The notes: generated by a model from the letters alone, not told the origin. A DNA stretch of 11,541 bases from Methylovirgula sp. (GCA_025356505.1 JANXSV010000108.1:1-11541), one strand, 5' to 3'; positions 1 to 7,530 are shown, counted from the stretch's first letter. Program-made: numbers and translations.

Positions 1-405
1 GCGGCGGCGCGGCTCGGTGCCCCGTTGGGGCATGATTTTTGCGCGATTTCCCTGTCGGACAACCTCAAGCCATGGGACGTTATTGCCAAACGTCTGCGCG
101 CGGCGGCGGAGGCGGATTTCGTTATCACGCTGTATAATCCGGCGTCCAGAGCCCGGCCGGAACGGATTTTTGAGGCATTTGACCTGTTACGGCGGATAAA
201 ACCATCGCAGACCGTGGTGGTTTTCGCCCGCAATGTGGGCCGGGACACGGAGCTGTTGCATGTGACAACTTTAAGCGAGGCGGATGTCGGCTCAATCGAT
301 ATGAGTACGCTGGTGCTGATCGGCTCCTCACAGACACGGCTCATCGAGCGCGAGGGACGCGCACCCTGGGTGCTGACGCCGCGTTCCTACGGCCTGTCAC
401 CATGA
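1..405 (+). CDS. cobJ: Precorrin-3B C17-methyltransferase, 3' part only
   Basis: CobJ uses S-adenosylmethionine to methylate C17 of precorrin-3B and contracts the ring, giving precorrin-4; it is cytoplasmic. The reading frame is open from base 1, so the gene starts upstream of the window and only the last 134 residues are present. The visible part begins with GAPLGHDFCAISLSD, a block typical of CobJ/CbiH just after the middle of the protein. It continues through LYNPASRARP, VVFARNVGRDTE and LIGSSQTR to the usual ending near LTPRSYG. The SAM-binding N-terminal lobe lies outside the window. Its last 19 bases overlap the 3' end of the oppositely oriented cobK. The TGA stop sits in an ATGA, the junction form used through the rest of this operon. 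CbiH is the anaerobic homologue; the aerobic-type neighbours (fused CobL, free-standing CobE, CobB) favour CobJ. Confidence 0.93.
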   Translation, partial: AAARLGAPLGHDFCAISLSDNLKPWDVIAKRLRAAAEADFVITLYNPASRARPERIFEAFDLLRRIKPSQTVVVFARNVGRDTELLHVTTLSEADVGSIDMSTLVLIGSSQTRLIEREGRAPWVLTPRSYGLSP

Positions 406-1154
406 AGCCAGCGCATCACACCCGTGACATCACTGGCCTGCGGACAGTCCTGCGCGGGCGGCCTCCGCAACAGGATAACCGGAATGCGGGCAGCACGGGC
501 AGCAAGAATCTTGGCGTAGGTGGCGCTTCCTCCCGAATTTTTGGTGATGAGAAGTTCGATGCGCTCATTTTGCAGCAAAGCGGCTTCTTCGGCCTGGCCA
601 AATGGTCCGCGCGCGAGAATGAGGCTGTGCGCAACTGCACTGCGGGTGAGGGTGTCGAGACCGTCCGGCCTATCGATGGTGCGGATGAGATAGAAATGTT
701 GCGGCGCTTTGGTGAATGCCGCCAGATCGAGGCGGCCATGGGTCAGGAAAACGCGCCTGGGCGCTTGGGGGAGTGCGGCAACCGCCTGCTCGATCGTGTC
801 CACTTCTGTCCAGAGATCTTGCTCTTGACGTTGCCATGCCGGACGCGACAGCTGAATCAGCGGAATTTGCGCCGTGGCACAGGCAATCACAGCGTGTCGC
901 GACATTTGTGCGGCGAAGGGGTGGGTCGCATCGACGACGCGGGTGATGTTTTCCTGTGCGAGGTAGCTGAGCAGCCCGGCAACGCCACCAAAGCCGCCAC
1001 TGCGAAACGGCACGGGCTGCACCGGCGTCTGGGTTCGCCCGGCAAGCGACAGGGTAAAGCGCCTCGCCTGCCCTCGGCTTTGGTCGTGCAGGCTTTTGGC
1101 AAGTTGGCTCGCCTCAAAAGTGCCGCCCAGAATAAGGATATGATGTGGCTGCAA
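387..1154 (-). CDS. cobK: Precorrin-6A reductase
   Basis: CobK reduces precorrin-6A to precorrin-6B (dihydro-precorrin-6) with NADPH, between the C1 methylation and the CobL reactions. The 255-residue product has the usual family length. It shows the nucleotide-binding start ILILGGTFEA (residues 6-15), RSGGFGG (51-57), VVDATHPFA (73-81), a FLTHGR block near residue 140, and ITKNSGGSATYAK near 203-215, all in CobK/CbiJ order. No ATG fits. The only start in frame near the N-terminus is TTG at 1152-1154, which puts the GGT loop at the expected distance. No strong ribosome binding site is visible in front of it. The gene faces against the operon: its end overlaps cobJ by 19 bases and its start is 11 bases from the cobL start, so any promoter must lie inside cobL. 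The function is clear; the exact start is less so. Confidence 0.92.
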   Translation of the reverse strand: MQPHHILILGGTFEASQLAKSLHDQSRGQARRFTLSLAGRTQTPVQPVPFRSGGFGGVAGLLSYLAQENITRVVDATHPFAAQMSRHAVIACATAQIPLIQLSRPAWQRQEQDLWTEVDTIEQAVAALPQAPRRVFLTHGRLDLAAFTKAPQHFYLIRTIDRPDGLDTLTRSAVAHSLILARGPFGQAEEAALLQNERIELLITKNSGGSATYAKILAARAARIPVILLRRPPAQDCPQASDVTGVMRWLHGDRP

Positions 1155-1165
1155 AGGACGTATCC

Positions 1166-2428
1166 ATGAGTGCCCCCTGGCTGTCCATAATCGGACTTGG
1201 TGAGGACGGGCGCGATGGTCTCAGCACTGCCGCAAAGGCCGCGTTGGAGCAAGCGGAACTTGTTGTTGGCGGGGCGCGACATCTGGTTTTAGCCGAGCCT
1301 CTGCGCGGCCGCACACTTGCTTGGCCGAGCCCGATTGAAGGCGCTTTTGATGAGATTTTCGCGATGCGAGGTCATTCCGTGGTGATTTTGGCCAGCGGCG
1401 ACCCGATGTTTTACGGCATCGGTTCGGTGTTGGCGGCACGGCTAGAGCAGGAAAAATTGACGCCAAGCGAAATGCAGGTCTGGCCGCAGTCCTCCAGCAT
1501 GAGTTTGGCGGCTGCGCGCCTTGGCTGGGCATTGCAGGATTGCGCTGTGGTGTCGTTGCACGGACGGGCGCTCGAGAAAATCATTCCGCATTTGCAGCCG
1601 GGGCGGCGGATTCTGGCGCTCTCTTGGGATGCGGCTACGCCTCTGGCGCTTGCGACATTGTTACGGGCGCGCGCCATGGCGAACACACGGATGAGTATTC
1701 TCGAGCGACTTGGCGGCGCGCACGAACGCATCACCCACACAAATGCGCTGGACCATGACCTTTCCGGCATAGACGCGCTGAATATAGTGGCGCTTGAGGT
1801 GAGGCTAGATGACTCCGCGCGGTCGATACCACTCAGCCCCGGCCTGCCCGATGACTGGTTTGAACATGACGGGCAGATCACCAAACGCGATTCGCGCGCA
1901 ATGACGTTGGGCGCGCTTTCACCCCTTCACGGCGAACTGTTGTGGGACATTGGCGCGGGCTCGGGCTCAGTTGGCATTGAGTGGATGTTGCGCGGTGAGA
2001 GCCTGGGCACTATTGCCATTGAAAAAAGCGCCAAGCGGGCAGCGACTATAAAGACCAACGCTTTGGCGCTTGGAGTGCCGGATTTGCAGATTGTGCAAGG
2101 GGCCGCGCCTGACGCGCTTTTGGGCCTGCGCAGGCCGGATGCGGTTTTTATCGGCGGAGGAGCCACCATAGCCGGGGTGTTTGAGGCTGCATGGGCGGCG
2201 CTGAAACCAAACGGGCGCATGGTGATCAATGCTGTGACTTTGGAAACGCAAGCGCAGCTTACGGCGCTGTTCAAAACCTATGGCGGGCGCTTGACCCAGC
2301 TTAATTTTGCCGAAGCGGATGCTGTGGGCGGGTTTCATGGCTGGCGCGCTTCTATGCCTGTTGTGATGTGGCGCGTCGTCAAACCTCGCACGGCTTCACC
2401 CCATAACGGAGGGGAAGAAGCGGCATGA
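1166..2428 (+). CDS. cobL: Precorrin-6Y C5,15-methyltransferase (decarboxylating), CbiE-CbiT fusion
   Basis: CobL methylates C5 and C15 of precorrin-6B and decarboxylates the C12 acetate, giving precorrin-8. The 420-residue product carries both halves. The CbiE-like tetrapyrrole methylase is at about 1-205, with IIGLGEDGRDGL at the start, ILASGDPMFYGIGS, and SSMSLAAARLGW. The CbiT-like Rossmann methylase is at about 225-405, with DGQITKRDSRA, the SAM loop WDIGAGSGSVGIEW around 260-272, and VFIGGGAT. The start is set at ATG 1166 rather than GTG 1145 because AAAGGA at 1153-1158 is well spaced for it and the family motif begins a few residues later. The last 13 or so residues, after the WRVVKP stretch where related proteins usually stop, are an unusual tail (see findings). 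It overlaps cobE by the 4 bases ATGA. Confidence 0.95.
   Translation: MSAPWLSIIGLGEDGRDGLSTAAKAALEQAELVVGGARHLVLAEPLRGRTLAWPSPIEGAFDEIFAMRGHSVVILASGDPMFYGIGSVLAARLEQEKLTPSEMQVWPQSSSMSLAAARLGWALQDCAVVSLHGRALEKIIPHLQPGRRILALSWDAATPLALATLLRARAMANTRMSILERLGGAHERITHTNALDHDLSGIDALNIVALEVRLDDSARSIPLSPGLPDDWFEHDGQITKRDSRAMTLGALSPLHGELLWDIGAGSGSVGIEWMLRGESLGTIAIEKSAKRAATIKTNALALGVPDLQIVQGAAPDALLGLRRPDAVFIGGGATIAGVFEAAWAALKPNGRMVINAVTLETQAQLTALFKTYGGRLTQLNFAEADAVGGFHGWRASMPVVMWRVVKPRTASPHNGGEEAA
2394..2417 (+). promoter_or_regulatory. Hairpin over the cobE ribosome binding site, inside the cobL end
   Basis: CTTC at 2394-2397 and CCC at 2399-2401 can pair with GGG at 2411-2413 and GAAG at 2414-2417. 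One A bulges out and the loop is about nine bases. The 3' arm and loop contain GGAGGGG (2408-2414), the best ribosome binding site for cobE (ATG at 2425). Folding would therefore hide that site unless ribosomes finishing cobL keep it open. The pairing is seen directly; a regulatory role is inference. Confidence 0.3.
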
Positions 2429-2811
2429 GGAGTATCGCAATCGGCGTCGGATGCCGCCAGAACATTCCTGCCAATATGATTGCTGCGCTGGTGCGGCGGG
2501 GTCTTGATTTGGCAGGCCTCTCCGGCGCGGGCGCGCAGATGTTCTCGATTGAGGACAAGCGCGAGGACATCGGCCTGAATGACGCCGCCCGGATGCTGGC
2601 TATGCCCCTGACATTTTTGCCCAAGAGCCACCTTGCTCGGTATAATGGCGCGGGAGTTACGGCCTCGAAGCTGGTTCAGGCACAGTTCGGATTAGACAGC
2701 GTGTGCGAAACCGCGGCACTGGCCGGCGCTGGAGAACATGGCGCTTTGGTGCTGGCGCGCATCTGCGAAAATGGCGCGACCTGCGCAATAGCTGTTGGAG
2801 CGGCTTCATGA
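2425..2811 (+). CDS. cobE: CobE, CbiG C-terminal-domain protein of cobalamin synthesis
   Basis: This 128-residue protein matches the free-standing CobE family, which corresponds to the C-terminal domain of anaerobic CbiG. It begins [10 protein letters not shown] and has a [11 protein letters not shown] block in the middle. It ends with VCETAAL (about 93-99) and GATCAIAVG, which are the conserved family segments. CobE is found in many aerobic B12 clusters, but its biochemical step is not firmly settled; a role handling a corrin intermediate is the usual suggestion. It starts within the cobL stop (ATGA) and ends within the cobM start (ATGA), so translation of the three genes is probably coupled. 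Its binding site GGAGGGG lies 10-16 bases before the ATG, slightly far. There is no sign of the CbiG N-terminal lactone-opening domain, so this is not a full CbiG. Confidence 0.88.
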   Translation: MRSIAIGVGCRQNIPANMIAALVRRGLDLAGLSGAGAQMFSIEDKREDIGLNDAARMLAMPLTFLPKSHLARYNGAGVTASKLVQAQFGLDSVCETAALAGAGEHGALVLARICENGATCAIAVGAAS

Positions 2812-3599
2812 AGGTTCATTTTATCGGAGCCGGGCCCGGCGCGCCCGATTTGATAACGCTGCGCGGGCGCGATCTCATCGCACAGTCTGCGGTTTGCCTC
2901 TATGCAGGCTCGCTGGTGCCGTCCGAATTGCTGGCTTATTGCCCGCGCGAGGCGCGCATCATAGATACCGCGCCAATGACGCTCGATGAAATCGAGGCGG
3001 AATTTATCCGGGCATTTGAAAACAATCAGGATGTCGCACGGTTACATTCGGGCGACGTTTCAATTTGGAGCGCAATGGGCGAACAAATCCGGCGGCTTCG
3101 CGCCCGTGGCATTGAGTTTGACGTAACCCCAGGCGTTCCATCCTTTGCGGCGGCGGCGGCGGCCCTACAAGTGGAACTCACCTTGCCGGAGGTGGCGCAA
3201 AGCCTGGTGCTGACGCGCACGCCGGGACGCGCTTCGGCCATGCCGGAACGCGAAAAGCTCAGCACATTTGCCAGTTCGGGCGCTACACTGGCGATACATC
3301 TGTCAATTCATATGCTGGACAAGCTCATCGGCGACCTTATCCCGCACTATGGCGAAGACTGCGCCGTGGCCATAGTGTTTCGCGCCTCATGGCCGGATGA
3401 GCAGATTTTGCGAGGCACATTGTCAACGATTGGCGCTTTGGCGCTGGCAAGTCCGATGGAGCGCACCGCATTGATTTTAGTTGGCCCCGCGCTGGCGCAG
3501 GACATGGCCGCCGGACAGGATTTCGCGGAAAGTGCGCTCTACAGTGTTGGCTATCGCCGCCAGTTCCGGGGCGGCACGCGTGATGGGAGCGCTCAGTGA
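2808..3599 (+). CDS. cobM: Precorrin-4 C11-methyltransferase
   Basis: CobM moves a methyl group from SAM to C11 of precorrin-4, giving precorrin-5. The product has 263 residues, normal for CobM/CbiF. It shows [16 protein letters not shown] at 5-20, [10 protein letters not shown] at about 29-38, [14 protein letters not shown] from residue 80, [16 protein letters not shown] in the middle, [14 protein letters not shown], and [12 protein letters not shown]. The start is ATG 2808, overlapping the cobE stop. GGAG at 2797-2800 is seven bases before it, and the methylase motif begins four residues in. Longer upstream starts in this frame only add cobE-overlapping nonsense. The 3' end overlaps the end of the oppositely oriented cbiD by seven bases. 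The run GCG repeated in the middle codes for the Ala stretch that the family conserves and is not a sign of instability. Confidence 0.96.
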   Translation: MKVHFIGAGPGAPDLITLRGRDLIAQSAVCLYAGSLVPSELLAYCPREARIIDTAPMTLDEIEAEFIRAFENNQDVARLHSGDVSIWSAMGEQIRRLRARGIEFDVTPGVPSFAAAAAALQVELTLPEVAQSLVLTRTPGRASAMPEREKLSTFASSGATLAIHLSIHMLDKLIGDLIPHYGEDCAVAIVFRASWPDEQILRGTLSTIGALALASPMERTALILVGPALAQDMAAGQDFAESALYSVGYRRQFRGGTRDGSAQ

Positions 3600-4693
3600 A
3601 CCTCAGCCTCATACCGCGCCAACAGGCCGCCATCGCGGTCGAAGATAACGATTTCCAAAGTCGCAGGGTTTTGCAAGGCCGCTGCGGCGGTTTCCCATGC
3701 CTTTTTCGCAACGCTGGTGCCGATATCGATTTGCGCTGCTGCGGCGATTTCAAAGGCATGTTTGGCCGAATTGGCAGCGCGCATGGCGGCGGCAATTTCG
3801 CTATCGCCACTTTGAGCCGCGAGCCAGTTCAAATCCACGTCACCCCGGCGGGAATGCAAATCGAGCAGACCCTGTCCCAGCTTGGTCATTTTGCCCATGC
3901 CTCCGGCGATGGTGACTTTTTCGATCGGCGACTTGCGCAGATATTTCAACATGCCGCCGACAAAATCCCCCATATCAATCAGAGCTTGATCGGGCAGATT
4001 ATAGAGCTTCTGGATGGCCTGTTCGGAGGTGTTCCCTGTGCTTCCGGCGATGTGTTTGACACCGAGTCCGCGGGCCACATCAATGCCGCGATGAATGGAA
4101 TTTATCCAAGCTGCGCAGGAAAATGGCACCACAATGCCCGTCGTGCCCAAAATCGACAGGCCACCGACAATGCCAAGGCGACCGTTGAGGGTGCGCTGGG
4201 CCAATTTTTCACCGCCGGGAATCGATATTTCCACGATAACATCGCCGGACGCATGGTGCTGCGCCGCGATCTGCGCGATGGCCGCCCGAATCATGGCGCG
4301 CGGCGCGGGATTGATAGCAGGTTCTCCCACGGCCAGCGGCAAACCGAGCAGGGTCACGGTTCCGACACCTTCACCGGCTTTGAACGTCACACCGCTGCCG
4401 GCCGGACCCTGGCTGACGCGGGCAATGATCATCGCGCCGTGAGTGACATCAGGATCGTCTCCGGCGTCTTTAATGATGCCGACTTGCGCGACGGTGGCTT
4501 GAAGTTTGCTTTGCGCAAGGGCAAAGGACACCTCAATGCCGCTTGGCAGCGTGATGGAAACAGGATCGGGAAAATGACCGCTCAACAGCGCCGCATAGGC
4601 GGATTTTGCCGCCGCAGTGGCGCAGGCACCCGTGGTCCATCCGCGCCGCAGTTGCGAGGGATCAAAGGTATCGGGTATTGCCATATCCTCCAT
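3593..4693 (-). CDS. cbiD: Cobalt-precorrin-5B C1-methyltransferase
   Basis: CbiD methylates C1 of (cobalt-)precorrin-5B to give (cobalt-)precorrin-6A. It is the anaerobic-pathway counterpart of CobF, though unrelated to it in sequence. The 366 residues cover the whole family. They include [18 protein letters not shown] at 15-32, [32 protein letters not shown] with [38 protein letters not shown], and [15 protein letters not shown] 4693 is used here; ATG 4684, giving 363 residues, is a real alternative, and neither has a well-spaced binding site. It lies against the operon, overlapping cobM by seven bases at its end, with 47 bases to the cobA start. The following gene reads cobA away from it. 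No promoter is evident in the short gap. Confidence 0.95.
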   Translation of the reverse strand: MEDMAIPDTFDPSQLRRGWTTGACATAAAKSAYAALLSGHFPDPVSITLPSGIEVSFALAQSKLQATVAQVGIIKDAGDDPDVTHGAMIIARVSQGPAGSGVTFKAGEGVGTVTLLGLPLAVGEPAINPAPRAMIRAAIAQIAAQHHASGDVIVEISIPGGEKLAQRTLNGRLGIVGGLSILGTTGIVVPFSCAAWINSIHRGIDVARGLGVKHIAGSTGNTSEQAIQKLYNLPDQALIDMGDFVGGMLKYLRKSPIEKVTIAGGMGKMTKLGQGLLDLHSRRGDVDLNWLAAQSGDSEIAAAMRAANSAKHAFEIAAAAQIDIGTSVAKKAWETAAAALQNPATLEIVIFDRDGGLLARYEAEVH

Positions 4694-4740
4694 GGTTCCG
4701 TTCTAGCAAGCATGGCCCCTCCTGCAAAGGAATTTGCCGT

Positions 4741-5577
4741 ATGAGCGCGGGATCTTTCGATCTAATGCAGGATTTACCGGTTTTTGACCCCGGTACCGTC
4801 TGGCTTGTGGGAGCCGGGCCGGGCGACCCTGGACTGTTGACGCTGCATGCGATCAATGCGCTGCGGCAGGCCGATATTCTGGTTTATGATGCTTTGGTCA
4901 GTGATGAAATAGTGCGCTTTGCCCGCCCGGGGATTGAGCTTGAATTTGCCGGCAAGCGCGGCGGGCGGCCTTCGCATCTGCAGGCCGATATCACACAAAG
5001 GCTGATCGAGCTGGCCCTTGAGGGCAAGCGGGTTTTGCGGCTGAAGGGCGGAGACCCGTTTGTGTTTGGCCGGGGCGCAGAAGAGGCGCTGGAACTGGTT
5101 AAAGCGGGCATTAAATTTCGGATTGTGCCGGGGCTGACATCGGGCATTGCCGGGCTCGCCTATGCCGGGATCCCTGCGACCACGCGCAACACCAATGCCG
5201 GGGTTATTCTGGCAACCGGACACAGTGCCGAAGGTACAGTTTCCGAAAAAGACTGGGAGCGGATGGCAGCGACCGGACTGCCGATTATTTTGTATATGGC
5301 GATGTCTAATTTGACTCAAATCGTCCCCGCTTTGATAGCAGGTGGCGCGCAGCCGACGCTGGCTGTGGCTTTGGTGGCCCACGCCACGACCAAGCGGCAG
5401 CGGGTGATGACATCTACACTGGAAAATGTGGTGGCGGATGTCGCCGCAAAGGGTTTTTCCTCTCCCGCCATTGTCGCGATTGGTGAGATCGTGTCGCTGC
5501 GGGCTATTCTCAACCCTATGGCGCTGACCTTGGACCATATCACACTTGACCACGCCGAAACGGACGGGGCCGAATGA
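4741..5577 (+). CDS. cobA: Uroporphyrinogen-III C-methyltransferase (SUMT)
   Basis: SUMT adds two methyl groups, at C2 and C7, to uroporphyrinogen III, making precorrin-2, the branch point from haem towards B12 and sirohaem. The 278-residue product is a stand-alone SUMT without the CysG oxidase/chelatase domain. Motifs are VWLVGAGPGDPGLLTL at 20-35, YDALVSDEIV, GKRGG with HLQADI, RLKGGDPFVFGRGAEEA from residue 100, VPGLTSGIAGLAYAGIPATTR around 129-149, and PAIVAIGEIV near the end. ATG 4741 was chosen because AAGGAA at 4727-4732 precedes it by eight bases and the earlier in-frame start lies inside cbiD. Its stop overlaps the cobB start (ATGA). Having cobA, the first step, in the same cluster as late steps suggests the cluster feeds itself with precorrin-2. 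Confidence 0.97.
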   Translation: MSAGSFDLMQDLPVFDPGTVWLVGAGPGDPGLLTLHAINALRQADILVYDALVSDEIVRFARPGIELEFAGKRGGRPSHLQADITQRLIELALEGKRVLRLKGGDPFVFGRGAEEALELVKAGIKFRIVPGLTSGIAGLAYAGIPATTRNTNAGVILATGHSAEGTVSEKDWERMAATGLPIILYMAMSNLTQIVPALIAGGAQPTLAVALVAHATTKRQRVMTSTLENVVADVAAKGFSSPAIVAIGEIVSLRAILNPMALTLDHITLDHAETDGAE

Positions 5578-6881
5578 CGCGCGGTTTCATGATAGCAGCG
5601 CCTAAAAGCGGCTCCGGCAAAACCACACTTGCGCTTGGCCTGATGCGCGCCTTACGCCGTACCGGATTGCGTGTTGCCGCGGTGAAATCCGGCCCGGATT
5701 ACATCGATCCGGCGTTTCATGCGAGCGCAACCGGACGGCCAAGCTTTAATCTGGACACGTGGGCGATGACGCCAGACCATATTCACGCGCTGGCGGGACT
5801 GGCGGCGCGCGATGCTGATATTCTCATCGCAGAGGGGTCAATGGGGCTGTTCGACGGCGTGCCCGCAGCCAAAGGCCAAAGCGGCGCTTCGGCGGATACG
5901 GCAGCGGCCTTGGGTTTACCGGTTTTGTTGATTTTGGATGTGACCGGGCAGGCGCAATCTGCGGCGGCGCTGGTGCTGGGCTATATGCAATATGATCCCC
6001 GCATCTTGATTGGCGGCGTGGTGCTGAACCGTATCGGGTCGGAACGGCACATCCGGCTGGCGAAAACAGCCATTGAACAGCTCGGAGTTCGCGTGGTTGG
6101 CGCTTTGCCAAAGTCTGACGCTGTCGGCCTGCCTGAGCGCCACCTCGGCCTTGTGCAAGCCGGAGAGACATCGGACCTGGACGCGCGGCTGGACGCGCTC
6201 GCCGATTTTGTTGCGGCGCATGTGGATTTGGCCGCAGTGCAACAGCTGGCTGCGCCGCTGGCGCTTTACAATGTGCGCAGCCCGGCTCTCAAACCGCCCG
6301 GACAACGCATCGCGCTGGCGCAAGACGCGGCGTTTTCGTTTATCTATCCGCATCTGGTGCAGGGATGGCGCAATGCGGGAGCCGAAATCTTGCCGTTTTC
6401 GCCCCTTGCCGACGAGGCTCCGGACCCAAGCTGTGATTTTTGCTGGTTGCCGGGTGGCTATCCTGAACTTCATGCCGGAACCCTGAGCGCGGCGCAAAAT
6501 TTCCGTGCGGGTTTACAGGACTTTGCAGTGACGCGCGGTGTGCATGGCGAATGCGGCGGCTACATGGCTTTGGGGCGGACACTCACCGACGCGAAGGGCC
6601 AAATTCACGCCATGCTTGGCCTGTTAAGCGTGGAAACCAGCTTCGCCAAGCGAAAGATGAACCTTGGATATCGCGCCGCGACGCTCGCGGCGGACTGTAG
6701 CCTTGGACGTAAAGGCGATGTGTTCAAAGGCCACGAGTTCCACTATGCCAGCGTGTCGACGCTTGGCCAGGATGCGGCCTTTGCCATGACGCAAGACGCC
6801 TATGGCAGCGCAGCGGTGCCTGCTGGAAGCCGACGCGGCCATGTCTCGGGAAGCTTTTTCCATCTGATTGCCGCAGCATGA
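5574..6881 (+). CDS. cobB: Hydrogenobyrinic acid a,c-diamide synthase (glutamine-hydrolysing)
   Basis: CobB amidates the a and c side chains of hydrogenobyrinic acid with ATP and glutamine, preparing it for cobalt insertion by CobNST. The 435 residues fall into two domains. The N-terminal ATP-binding domain (1 to about 240) has P-loop PKSGSGKTT at 10-18, KSGPDYIDPAFH, the EGSMGLFDG block and LNRIGSERH. The C-terminal class I glutamine amidotransferase domain has LPGGYPELHAG, the presumed nucleophile Cys327 in HGECGGYM, and GHEFHYAS with His390 as the likely catalytic histidine. The homologue CbiA acts on the cobalt-containing substrate; which one is used here cannot be read from sequence, and the aerobic neighbours favour CobB. 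It overlaps cobA by ATGA and stops 10 bases before the bluB start. Confidence 0.96.
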   Translation: MTRGFMIAAPKSGSGKTTLALGLMRALRRTGLRVAAVKSGPDYIDPAFHASATGRPSFNLDTWAMTPDHIHALAGLAARDADILIAEGSMGLFDGVPAAKGQSGASADTAAALGLPVLLILDVTGQAQSAAALVLGYMQYDPRILIGGVVLNRIGSERHIRLAKTAIEQLGVRVVGALPKSDAVGLPERHLGLVQAGETSDLDARLDALADFVAAHVDLAAVQQLAAPLALYNVRSPALKPPGQRIALAQDAAFSFIYPHLVQGWRNAGAEILPFSPLADEAPDPSCDFCWLPGGYPELHAGTLSAAQNFRAGLQDFAVTRGVHGECGGYMALGRTLTDAKGQIHAMLGLLSVETSFAKRKMNLGYRAATLAADCSLGRKGDVFKGHEFHYASVSTLGQDAAFAMTQDAYGSAAVPAGSRRGHVSGSFFHLIAAA

Positions 6882-6905
6882 AGCCACTCGTATGAAGCCA
6901 CCCGT
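6878..6905 (+). repeat. 14-base tandem duplication at the bluB start
   Basis: Bases 6878-6891 and 6892-6905 are two direct copies of a 14-base unit (atgaagccactcgt / atgaagccacccgt) that differ at one position. The first copy overlaps the cobB stop in the operon's usual ATGA form. Its ATG opens a five-codon reading frame that ends at the TGA of 6893-6895, which itself overlaps the bluB ATG at 6892. Duplication of a former cobB/bluB junction is the simplest reading. Confidence 0.75.
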
Positions 6906-7530
6906 GTTCGACACCGAATTTGTCACCCAACTGACGACGCTGATGCAATGGCGTCGCGATGTGCGGCGGTTCAAGGCTGACCATGTTCCGCCCGGGATGA
7001 TCGAGCATTTGTTGGACGTGATGCAGCTTTCGCCCTCGGTTGGCAATTCGCAACCATGGCGCTGGATGGATGTGCGGAGCGTGGAAAAGCGGGCGCTGAT
7101 GAAGGCCAATTTTGCCAGCGCCAATGCTTCAGCGCTCAAGGTTCTGCAGGGCGAGAAGGCGGCGCTTTATGCCCGGCTGAAACTCTCGGGCATGGACATT
7201 GCGCCGGTGCAACTGGCGTGTTTTTGTGATCGATATACAGTGCAAGGTGCGGGCCTTGGCCGCCGGACTATGCCGGAAACGCTCGAACTCTCCGTGGCGG
7301 GGATGATCTCAAATTTTTGGCTGGCGGCGCGCGCAATGGGGCTGGGTGTCGGCTGGGTTTCGATTCTAAACCCGACGCAGGCCGCAATCGACCTTGACGC
7401 GCCCACGGGATGGAAGCTGATTGCATATCTGTGCATCGGCTGGCCGGAAGAAGAACATGCCGACCCCGAGCTTGTGCGGGCCGGTTGGCAGGATCGCACC
7501 GCCGCCGGGCGTCAGGTTTTGGAGCGGTGA
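6892..7530 (+). CDS. bluB: 5,6-dimethylbenzimidazole synthase
   Basis: BluB is an FMN-using, flavin-destroying enzyme that breaks reduced FMN apart with oxygen to give 5,6-dimethylbenzimidazole, the lower ligand of cobalamin. The 212-residue product is of the nitroreductase-like fold. It shows WRRDVRRF at 20-27, LSPSVGNSQPWRW around 46-58, LGRRTMPETLELSV, and LAARAMGLGVGWVSIL. Asp23 in the RRD motif and Ser157 in GWVSI match in context and spacing the two residues I recall as important in Sinorhizobium meliloti BluB (Asp32 and Ser167). ATG 6892 is preferred over TTG 6868, which would add eight unrelated residues read from cobB sequence. There is no clear ribosome binding site, so coupling to upstream translation is likely. 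It is the last gene of the B12 series, and its presence means the organism probably makes true cobalamin rather than pseudocobalamin, with oxygen available. Confidence 0.94.
   Translation: MKPPVFDTEFVTQLTTLMQWRRDVRRFKADHVPPGMIEHLLDVMQLSPSVGNSQPWRWMDVRSVEKRALMKANFASANASALKVLQGEKAALYARLKLSGMDIAPVQLACFCDRYTVQGAGLGRRTMPETLELSVAGMISNFWLAARAMGLGVGWVSILNPTQAAIDLDAPTGWKLIAYLCIGWPEEEHADPELVRAGWQDRTAAGRQVLER

Noticed and set aside
3144..3165. GCG repeat in cobM as a phase-variable tract
   Set aside because: It codes for an Ala run that CobM proteins conserve, and changes by a unit of three would not shift the frame.
4606..4740. Upstream start for cobA adding 45 residues
   Set aside because: The extension lies inside cbiD and lacks family similarity. 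ATG 4741 has a well-placed AAGGAA and the right N-terminus.
1145..4740. Cobalamin riboswitch upstream of cobL or cobA
   Set aside because: The gaps before these genes are 11 and 47 bases, far too short for the B12 riboswitch, and no B12-box-like sequence was noticed. If one controls the operon it is upstream of the window.
3596..4744. 382-codon + strand frame (and the 255-codon frame at 402-1169) as real protein genes
   Set aside because: They are exact in-register antisense frames of cbiD and cobK, whose protein motifs are unmistakable. The predicted products are Arg/Gly/His-rich with no recognisable domain. They are kept only as a finding about translation across the operon.
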